A stretch of DNA of 64,000 nt from Streptomyces sp. WZ-12 (GTDB lineage: Bacteria; Actinomycetota; Actinomycetes; Streptomycetales; Streptomycetaceae), in the NCBI RefSeq assembly GCF_028898845.1, contig NZ_CP118574.1, positions 2,418,001 to 2,482,000 on the forward strand. The letters run 5' to 3'. The position numbers and the translations under genes were made by a program. The notes beneath the pieces were generated by a model that was given only the letters and a program-made list of their open reading frames with translations, was not told the DNA's origin and ran no database searches. Positions within the stretch are counted from its first letter, which is position 1. Every line of letters starts with the position of its first letter. Below are positions 1-5,950 of the stretch, in pieces.

Positions 1-598
1 CCAGGTCGAGGACGTGCCGCCGCCACCAGGTCGCGTCCCGGCTGAACCGGCCCGCGCCGAAGGCGAGTTGCTCCTCGTAGAACGGCCCGAGCTCGGCCGG
101 CGCGTCGGCCGGGGCGAGCAGCCGCAGCGGGCGGGCGTCGGGGGCGATGCGGAGCGCCAGCGGCCGGGTGGCGTCGATGTCGATGCGGTACGCCTCGGTG
201 GCGACGCCGAAGCCGAACCGGCCGTAGATCGCGCTCTCCGAGGCCCAGAGGCAGGCCAGCGGCAGCCCCTCGGCAGCGCACCGCCGCCAGGTCTCGGTCA
301 TCATCGCGGAGAGCGCGCCGCGCCGCCGGTGGGTGGGCGCCACGACCACGAAGTCCAGGGCTGCGCACGGCAGTTGGGTGCCGGGGACGGCGAGGCGGAG
401 CCGGTGGGCGGCGGCCATGCCGGCCAGCGTCTCACCGTCGTAGGCGCCGATCCGGTCGGTGTCGCGCAGCACCGCGCGCTGCTGGGCGCGGTCCTTGTCG
501 TCCAGCTTCAGATGGAAGGAGAGCGCGGACAGCTCGACGGCGCGGTCGAGGTCGGCGTCGCCGATGTCACGGATGGTCAGTTCCGTACGGGGGTCCAT
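1..598 (-). CDS. GNAT acetyltransferase, Eis-like (C-terminus cut by window)
   Basis: The minus strand reads MDPRTELTIRDIGDADLDRA and continues open to the window edge, so about 199 N-terminal residues are visible. The acetyl-CoA signature region (VVVAPTHRRRGALSAMMTE) is the R/Q-x-x-G-x-G/A pattern of GNAT enzymes. The following WASESAIYGRFGFGVAT segment is the hallmark of the Eis (enhanced intracellular survival) subfamily, which N-acetylates amines such as aminoglycosides or lysine side chains using acetyl-CoA. A GTG two codons upstream (604) is an equally possible start; neither has a strong ribosome binding site. Family call is firm, substrate unknown. Confidence 0.85.
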   Translation of the reverse strand, partial: MDPRTELTIRDIGDADLDRAVELSALSFHLKLDDKDRAQQRAVLRDTDRIGAYDGETLAGMAAAHRLRLAVPGTQLPCAALDFVVVAPTHRRRGALSAMMTETWRRCAAEGLPLACLWASESAIYGRFGFGVATEAYRIDIDATRPLALRIAPDARPLRLLAPADAPAELGPFYEEQLAFGAGRFSRDATWWRRHVLDL

Positions 599-665
599 GG
601 TCACGCGGGGACGCTAACCGGGCGGGCGCACGGCCCTCATCCCGTTTTCCGCGCGGCGGCCGATT

Positions 666-1682
666 TCAGCCCGTTGGCGTCCCCTCGCCGTCCGGCACCA
701 GCAACTCGCCGCGCTCGGTGCGACGGTATACCACCCGTCGCCCGATCCGCGTCCCGACGACCAGCCCGGACTCGCGCAGCACGGCCAGGTGACCGCCGAC
801 GGTGCCGAGCGACTGCCCGAGCCGGGCGGCGAGTTCGGTGCTGGTGGCGGGCTGCCGGAGGGCGTCCAGGAGGGTGGCGCGGCCGGTGCCGAGGAGGCGT
901 TCCAGGGCGCGGCCGGGGCCGTCGGCGGCGTGCGCCGGGGCGGCGCCGCGGGCCGGGTAGACCTGGGCGTAGTGGCCGGCGGGTCCCTCGCAGAGCCAGG
1001 TGCCGGTGGACAGGCTCACCGGGACGAAGAGCAGGCCGGCATCGCCGATGACGCGGTCGGGGCCGGGGCGGTGGCCGAAGCGGATGGCGTCGGGGCCCTC
1101 CCAGGTGCTGTGCCGGCTCATCTGGTCCAGGGCCCCGGGCCAGCCCCGGGTGGCGAGCAGTCCGGCACGGTGTGCGATGTCGCGTTCGAGGTGGGCGCGG
1201 CGGCGGGGCCACTCGGGGGCGAGGTGCGCGCTCCACAGGGCGTGCAGCAGGTCGGCGGTGCGGGCGCCCCAGTCGCGCCCGGTGAGCCAGGTCAGGTCGC
1301 GGTGGCGGCGGTGGTTGGCGACGTACCGGGGGTGCGGGTGGGCCCGGGAGAGCTCCAGTTCGGCGCGGAAGACCGCGTCGCGGATGGCCCGGACGGCGGC
1401 CAACTCGTCGGCGAGGGTGGTGCGCAGGCCGTTCGGCGGCGGGATGGCCACGGAGCGGGGCAGCCAGGTCGTCGCGCCGAGCAGGCCGAGCAGGCCGGCG
1501 GCGAACGGGTCGGCGTCGAGGGCGGCGCGGAACGCGGGCAGCCGGCGGGCGTGCCAGTCCGCGAACCAGGCGGCCGGGTGCGGCCGGGACAGTGCGAGCG
1601 CCGCGCCGAGGGTCTCGGCGAGCGGCGACAGCGCGAAGCGGGACCGGGAGAGCGCCAGGGGGCTCAGTCGCAGGGCCACCAT
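666..1682 (-). CDS. ArsR-type winged-helix regulator with DUF5937-like N-terminus
   Basis: A 338-residue protein. The C-terminal third (TSTELAARLGQSLGTVGGHL, then a wing with RIGRRVVYRRT) is an ArsR-like winged helix. The first ~230 residues form the Trp/His-rich helical domain usually seen in DUF5937 regulators. It starts at ATG 1682 and is divergent from the MFS transporter at 1799, so the 116 bp between them probably hold both promoters. The arrangement suggests it represses the transporter and itself. No metal-binding cysteine cluster is visible, so it is not a classical arsenic sensor; ligand unknown. Confidence 0.85.
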   Translation of the reverse strand: MVALRLSPLALSRSRFALSPLAETLGAALALSRPHPAAWFADWHARRLPAFRAALDADPFAAGLLGLLGATTWLPRSVAIPPPNGLRTTLADELAAVRAIRDAVFRAELELSRAHPHPRYVANHRRHRDLTWLTGRDWGARTADLLHALWSAHLAPEWPRRRAHLERDIAHRAGLLATRGWPGALDQMSRHSTWEGPDAIRFGHRPGPDRVIGDAGLLFVPVSLSTGTWLCEGPAGHYAQVYPARGAAPAHAADGPGRALERLLGTGRATLLDALRQPATSTELAARLGQSLGTVGGHLAVLRESGLVVGTRIGRRVVYRRTERGELLVPDGEGTPTG

Positions 1683-1798
1683 CCGTCGCCGCCTCCCTCC
1701 GCGGGACTGCCCGCCCCCGTCGCCCCGCCCTGCCGTCCGACCTTTCGTCCCCGGCCGAAAGCATAGGTATCCGCGGCCGCCCCCGCAGACTCCGGGCC

Positions 1799-3076
1799 AT
1801 GGATTCCCGGCCCACCCCCACTCCCGCGCCCGCCTCACCCCTCGCCCACACGACCTCTTCCCCTCTCGCCTACCCTGCGTTCCGCTGGTTCCTGGCCGGG
1901 CAGGCGGTGTCGCTGCTGGGCAGCGCGATGGCCCCGGTGGCGCTGGCGTTCGCGGTGCTGGACGGTTCCGGCGGCCGGCCCGGCGACCTCGGTGCGGTGC
2001 TCGCCGCCCGGATGCTGCCGCTGCTGGCGTTCCTCCTGGTGGGCGGCGCCACCGCGGACCGGTTCCGGCGGCGGACGGTGCTGGTGACCGCGAACCTCGG
2101 GGCGGCGGCCGCCCAGGGCGCGGTCGCCGGGCTGCTGCTGACCGGCCGCTACGCGCTGCCGGCGGTCGCCGGGCTGGAGGTGCTGGGCGGGACCTGCGCG
2201 GCGTTCGCCACCCCGGCGCTGCGCGGACTGCTCCCGGAGCTGGTCGGGGGCGCGGCGCTGCGGCCGGCCAATGCACTGCTGGCCACGGCGCGGAACGTCG
2301 CCAAGGTGCTGGGGCCGAGCCTGTCGGGGCTGTTGGTGGCGGTCGTCGGCAGCGGGCCCGCGCTCGCCGGCGACGCGGTGAGCTACGCGGTCGCCGCCGG
2401 TTGCCTGCTGCGCCTGCGGGCCGGCGAGGGCCGGCCGGCGCACCGGCCGCGCTCGGTGTGGTCCGAAATCCTCGGTGGCTGGCGGGAGTTCCGGCGGATC
2501 CGCTGGCTGGGGCCGCCCACGCTGGCGTTCTTCGTGATCAATCTGGTGCAGACCGGGACCTGGCAGGTCCTGGGGCCGGCGCTGACCGAGCGGACCGCGG
2601 GGCGGGCGGTGTGGGGGCTGGTGCTCAGTGCCCGGGGCGTCGGGCTGCTGCTGAGCGGGGTGGTGCTGTACCGGCTGGCGGTCGGCCGGCTGTTGGCGCT
2701 GGGGCAGGCGGCGAGTGCGCTGGGGGCGGTGCCGTTGCTGGTGCTGGGCTGGCGACTGGACGCGCCCTGGTTGGTCGCCGGCGGGTTCGCCGCCGGGCTC
2801 GGGGTCTGCGTCACCGGCATCGCCTGGGACACCTCGTTGCAGGAGCACGTGCCACCGCACGCCCTGTCCCGGGTCGCCGCGTACGGCGATCTGCTGTCCT
2901 ACGCGGCCATCCCGGTGGGGCAGTTGTGCGTGGGGCCGCTGGCCCGGGCGTACGGCGGCTTCCGGGTGGCCGCGGCGGCCGGCGCGGTGGCCGCGCTCGC
3001 CGCGCTGCTGCCGCTGGCCTCCGGCGCGGTGCGCGACCTCCGGCACGCCCCACCGACGACGGCTGACGACGGCTGA
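1799..3076 (+). CDS. MFS transporter (efflux type)
   Basis: A 425-residue polytopic protein with about 12 hydrophobic segments. It begins MDSRPTPTPAPASPL and enters the first helix at FRWFLAGQAVSLLGSAMAPV. The loop after helix 2 contains the MFS signature DRFRRRTVL (about residues 84-92). The FRWFLAGQAVSLLGS opening is typical of the MFS_3 exporter group (tetracycline/macrolide-type). The open frame runs further upstream, but ATG 1799 fits the divergent promoter with the ArsR-type gene. The likely role is export of a small molecule sensed by that neighbour; substrate not deducible. Confidence 0.88.
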   Translation: MDSRPTPTPAPASPLAHTTSSPLAYPAFRWFLAGQAVSLLGSAMAPVALAFAVLDGSGGRPGDLGAVLAARMLPLLAFLLVGGATADRFRRRTVLVTANLGAAAAQGAVAGLLLTGRYALPAVAGLEVLGGTCAAFATPALRGLLPELVGGAALRPANALLATARNVAKVLGPSLSGLLVAVVGSGPALAGDAVSYAVAAGCLLRLRAGEGRPAHRPRSVWSEILGGWREFRRIRWLGPPTLAFFVINLVQTGTWQVLGPALTERTAGRAVWGLVLSARGVGLLLSGVVLYRLAVGRLLALGQAASALGAVPLLVLGWRLDAPWLVAGGFAAGLGVCVTGIAWDTSLQEHVPPHALSRVAAYGDLLSYAAIPVGQLCVGPLARAYGGFRVAAAAGAVAALAALLPLASGAVRDLRHAPPTTADDG

Positions 3077-3119
3077 CGACGGCCGCGCATGGCAACCACA
3101 GGCCGCGGACCCCCATCCG

Positions 3120-4205
3120 CTAGCGGCGGATCGGTACCGGGCGGTCCGGGGAGTTGAGCCATACACACTCACCGCGCCGGCTCACGGTGAGCCCGAAGCG
3201 GTCGAAAGCGGGGCGGCCGTGCCGCTCGTACTCCACCCAGAGCCTTTCGATCTCTTCCCACAGGCTTCGGGGACCGTATTCGATCACGCTGCCCGCACCG
3301 TCTGCGATGGCACCGGAACCTCGGCCGTCGATGACCCACGCACGGTGGCCGCGCCCTTCGTCCTTGCCCGACAGGTGCAGCTCGGGCGCACGCCCGTGCG
3401 TGTAGACCAGAAACCCCGGTTCCAGCACGCACCGTGTGTCGAGCGTGGTCGGGCTCTTCCAGCCCTGCACCCCAGCGGGCATGGCCGCGGGCCGATGGCT
3501 CCGCATCGGCATGAAGTCGGCCCCCGTCACGAACGGTCCCGACGCCGCTCCGTCTTCCTGCCGGGTGAGCTGCACCAGCGCAGCACCGTGAATGGGTGCC
3601 ACGATCGTGCCGCCGGCAGCACACTGCTCAACCAGCGGATACGGGACGGTTCCCAGCGAGCACGTGACGATGATGCCGCCGTACGGCTCGTTACGAGCCC
3701 ATCCCCGCGCGCCGTCGGCCCAGATGACCTCCGGGGTTCGTCCGGAACGTCGAAGGGCGGTTCTGGCCCGTGCGGCAATCCCCTGGTCCACCTCGACAGT
3801 CGTGACGTTCCCAGCGCCGAAGCGGTGGGCCAGCAGGGCCGCGTTCCAACCGGTACCGGTTCCGATCTCCAACACGCCTCCCGCCGGGGAAGGTTGAAGT
3901 CGCTGGAGCATCTTGGCGACCATCGACGGCATGGAGCTGGACGACGTGGGCTCGTGCCCCTCGTTCCTCCCATCGGCGATCTGCGTCACCACGGACTCAT
4001 CGGAGTAGACGAGATCCCACCATGCTTCGGGGACGTGCCCCTTGTCCACGGGCACACACCTGCCTTCGGTCGCCCGCCAGACGTGATCGGGGACGAAGTT
4101 GTGTCGCGGTACGGCTTCGAAGGAGGGCCGCCAATCCGACGCCAGGTGCCCCGCTGCTTCCAGTTGGTCGAGCAAGGCCGCGTGACGAGCCTGCCAGCCG
4201 GTCAT
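3120..4205 (-). CDS. PCMT-like SAM methyltransferase (protein-L-isoaspartate O-methyltransferase family)
   Basis: A 361-residue protein beginning MTGWQARHAALLDQLEAAGH. It has the PCMT N-terminal region (FEAVPRHNFVPDHVW, residues ~29-43), the SMPSMVAKMLQRL helix and SAM motif I (EIGTGTGWNAALLA, residues 113-126), followed by VEVD. It is about 150 residues longer than housekeeping Pcm; the C-terminal extension (EYGPRSLWEEIERLWVEYER) is unassigned. The start ATG 4205 overlaps the stop of the upstream 44-codon gene as ATGA, implying translational coupling. The family methylates isoaspartyl or aspartyl carboxylates. Coupling to an Asp-rich peptide suggests a peptide-modifying role rather than general repair (inference). 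Confidence 0.85.
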   Translation of the reverse strand: MTGWQARHAALLDQLEAAGHLASDWRPSFEAVPRHNFVPDHVWRATEGRCVPVDKGHVPEAWWDLVYSDESVVTQIADGRNEGHEPTSSSSMPSMVAKMLQRLQPSPAGGVLEIGTGTGWNAALLAHRFGAGNVTTVEVDQGIAARARTALRRSGRTPEVIWADGARGWARNEPYGGIIVTCSLGTVPYPLVEQCAAGGTIVAPIHGAALVQLTRQEDGAASGPFVTGADFMPMRSHRPAAMPAGVQGWKSPTTLDTRCVLEPGFLVYTHGRAPELHLSGKDEGRGHRAWVIDGRGSGAIADGAGSVIEYGPRSLWEEIERLWVEYERHGRPAFDRFGLTVSRRGECVWLNSPDRPVPIRR

Positions 4206-4336
4206 TCGTCGTCTCCGTCGCCGGGGTGAGGGGCGTCCGGCCCGCTTCCGTCGGGACCGGAAGGCGTCGGGGGGTCCCACGGCTGGTCCGAGGGCTCGCC
4301 ACAATGCCTGGTGTCGGGTGCCGTTCGCGTGCTCAT
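4202..4336 (-). CDS. 44-residue Asp/Pro/Gly-rich peptide, possible methyltransferase substrate
   Basis: The short ORF starts at ATG 4336 inside an ATGA overlap with the preceding gene and stops inside an ATGA overlap with the PCMT-like gene. The product begins MSTRTAPDTRHCGEPSDQPW and carries eight Asp residues (8, 17, 21, 29, 34, 40, 42, 43), one Cys (12), one Trp (20) and many Pro/Gly. Two Asp are followed by Gly (29-30, 40-41), the context most prone to aspartimide formation. Flanking overlaps on both sides argue that it is translated. No homologue is recognised. It may be a ribosomally made precursor peptide or only a coupling linker. Confidence 0.6.
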   Translation of the reverse strand: MSTRTAPDTRHCGEPSDQPWDPPTPSGPDGSGPDAPHPGDGDDE

Positions 4337-4542
4337 TGCTCGTTCCTTCCTGTTGGTTGGACCGGGTTGTTCCTCGCCCAGCCGCCGGCTTGACGGATGT
4401 GTGACCGGACGAGAAGCTGCTTCGCCATCAACAGGGCCAACTCGCCTACCCGTGGCGCAGGTTCACCTGCGGCGGCCGGTAGCGAGAGGACTCCTCCGAC
4501 AGGGCAACCGCCCCCAGCAGCCTGGACTTTGCGATGCCTCAT
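4333..4542 (-). CDS. 69-residue conserved-type hypothetical protein in methyltransferase operon
   Basis: ATG 4542 overlaps the stop of the preceding gene (ATGA, 4539-4542). The stop overlaps the start of the 44-residue peptide gene (ATGA, 4333-4336). The product begins MRHRKVQAAGGGCPVGGVLS and contains an amphipathic centre (RVGELALLMAKQLLVRSHIR, about residues 36-55). Function is unknown. Its place as the second of four chained genes implies co-translation in fixed proportion with the methyltransferase. Confidence 0.65.
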   Translation of the reverse strand: MRHRKVQAAGGGCPVGGVLSLPAAAGEPAPRVGELALLMAKQLLVRSHIRQAGGWARNNPVQPTGRNEQ

Positions 4543-4751
4543 CGCCTCACCGCCTTCCGGTGAGGATGCGCGCGCATCTCGATGTTCAGGTCGGTCACTT
4601 TGGACATGTCCCCGTGCCGCCGGGCGTGCTCCCGCTGTTGGGCCAGGGCGCCGCACACGTCGCATCCGGGGCGCGGCGCGGGCCAAGGCTCAGGCAATCC
4701 GAGGTGGACGGGCGGGGTCAGGCGCCGCTCCGGGGCATCATCGCGGTACAC
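4539..4751 (-). CDS. 70-residue CxxC small protein, first gene of methyltransferase operon
   Basis: The GTG start at 4751 is chosen because GGAGAGGAG lies just upstream; an ATG at 4772 is in frame but has no such site. The product begins VYRDDAPERRLTPPVHLGLP, has a CDVC motif (CxxC, about residues 33-36) that could bind metal or form a disulfide, and a basic tail. Proteins of this type recur beside HTH/DUF397 pairs in Streptomyces, but no function is known to me. It is divergent from the HTH gene at 4844, so the regulator probably controls this operon. Confidence 0.7.
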   Translation of the reverse strand: MYRDDAPERRLTPPVHLGLPEPWPAPRPGCDVCGALAQQREHARRHGDMSKVTDLNIEMRAHPHRKAVRR

Positions 4752-4802
4752 GACCGCTCCTCTCCGTAGCACTACAACTACCGGGAGCTCTCAGCGTGGC
4801 CT

Positions 4803-4834
4803 ACAGTCACTGTGTCTTCAACGTTCTAGAAACG
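4803..4834. promoter_or_regulatory. Candidate operators between methyltransferase operon and HTH regulator
   Basis: The 92-bp divergent gap holds two inverted repeats: ACAG-TCA-CTGT (4803-4813) and CGTTCTAGAAACG with a perfect TTCTAGAA core (4822-4834). The latter abuts the GGAGG ribosome binding site of the HTH gene, so binding there could block transcription or translation start. Either could be the HTH protein's own site; this is inferred from symmetry and position only. Confidence 0.35.
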
Positions 4835-4843
4835 GAGGGCACG

Positions 4844-5683
4844 TTGGTAAACCTGAAGGAGCTGAACCCGGACGCCTCGCCCCAGGCGGCCTTCGGGGCC
4901 CGCCTGCGTAGCGCGCGCGAGGCGCGCGGATGGAAACAGGACGAACTCGCCGCGCAGGTCGGTTACTCGGGGCGGCACATCTCGGCGGTCGAAACCGGCC
5001 GCAAACCGCCAACTCTGCGGTTTTCGCGGAGCTTAGACGTTGCTTTCGGGTTCGTCGGGACCGCAGAGTCGTTCGAGCGCGCATGGGGGGAGATCCGGCA
5101 CGGCAGTCTGTTGGAGGGCTTTCCGGAGTACGTCGGGTACGAGGGTCGGGCCGTGGAGATCCGGCTGTACAACATTGGCATCGTCCCCGGCTTGCTGCAG
5201 ACGCCGGAGTACGCAGTGGTGTTGGCCGACAGCGCCGTACGACGGGGTGCCATCACCACCGAGCAGGCGGATGAGCGCGTCTCGTTCCTGGCGGAGCGAC
5301 AGGCAGCGCTGGTACGGCCCCGGCCACCCATGGTGTTCGTGACCATGGATGAAAGCTGTATCCGTCGGCCCGTTGGCGGGGCGGACGTCATGGACGCCCA
5401 ACTGGCACACCTGATTGAGTTCGCCAAGTTGCCGAACACGGTGCTGCAGGTGGCACCGTTCGAGATAGGGGAGCGCCGCACGCTCAATCTGCCCGTCAAC
5501 GTCTTGACGCTGCCTGACCGGTCCTTGGTCTGCTACGCCGAGTCCCAGGCTCAGGGAAACCTAGACCGAGAGAGCACCTCCGTGATGTCCATGCTGACGG
5601 CATACCATCAATTACAGGCCGAAGCGCTGTCGCAGGCGGCGTCTGTGGCCATGATCGAGCAGTTGCGAAAGGGCACCCCGTGA
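4844..5683 (+). CDS. XRE-family HTH regulator with DUF5753 domain
   Basis: A 279-residue protein. The start is a TTG at 4844, chosen because GGAGG sits five bases upstream and the next residues (VNLKELNPDASPQAAFGARL) lead directly into the HTH. The HTH (about residues 15-70) has the Cro/C1 pattern QDELAAQVGYSGRHISAVETG. The rest is DUF5753 (REIRLYNIGIVPGLLQTPEY-like core, then FVTMDESCIRRPVGG). This architecture pairs with DUF397 proteins throughout Streptomyces, as in WhiJ-like developmental modules. It overlaps the DUF397 gene by 4 nt. Confidence 0.9.
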   Translation: MVNLKELNPDASPQAAFGARLRSAREARGWKQDELAAQVGYSGRHISAVETGRKPPTLRFSRSLDVAFGFVGTAESFERAWGEIRHGSLLEGFPEYVGYEGRAVEIRLYNIGIVPGLLQTPEYAVVLADSAVRRGAITTEQADERVSFLAERQAALVRPRPPMVFVTMDESCIRRPVGGADVMDAQLAHLIEFAKLPNTVLQVAPFEIGERRTLNLPVNVLTLPDRSLVCYAESQAQGNLDRESTSVMSMLTAYHQLQAEALSQAASVAMIEQLRKGTP

Positions 5684-5868
5684 TAATCGATTCCCCCCGC
5701 TGGTTCAAGTCCTCCTACAGCGACAACGGCGGCGACTGCATCGAGGTTGCCGCCAACGTCCCCGGCATCGTGCCCGTCCGGGACAGCAAGGACCCGCACG
5801 GCCCGCAACTCACGCTGACTCGTGAGGCGTTCGCCGGTCTCGTCCGCTTCGTCAAGGCACACGGCTGA
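5680..5868 (+). CDS. DUF397 protein
   Basis: A 62-residue product with the DUF397 pattern WFKSSYSDNGGDCIEVA, then VRDSKDP and a C-terminal LTREAFAGLV helix. The GTG start lies in a GTGA overlap with the HTH gene stop, so the two are translationally coupled. DUF397 proteins are thought to act as partners or antagonists of the adjacent HTH-DUF5753 regulator. It is the last gene of the pair before a hairpin at 5881. Confidence 0.93.
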   Translation: MIIDSPRWFKSSYSDNGGDCIEVAANVPGIVPVRDSKDPHGPQLTLTREAFAGLVRFVKAHG

Positions 5869-5880
5869 CGATCTCCAGCC

Positions 5881-5921
5881 CGCCTCGTGTCCGCGGCGCC
5901 TGGCACCGTGGACACGAGGCG
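5881..5921. terminator. Bidirectional terminator-like hairpin
   Basis: Two 12-base arms (CGCCTCGTGTCC at 5881-5892 and its perfect complement at 5910-5921) flank a 17-base loop. The hairpin lies between the convergent DUF397 and mgtA genes, where it could end both transcripts. There is no U-tract, as is common in Streptomyces. Confidence 0.65.
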
Positions 5922-5950
5922 CCGTCAATCATCAGCCCGACCGGCCCGGC

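Noticed and set aside
14..1051. Plus-strand frames opposite the acetyltransferase and ArsR genes
   Set aside because: They are antisense shadows rich in Arg/Gly/Ala, while the minus-strand frames encode recognisable domains.
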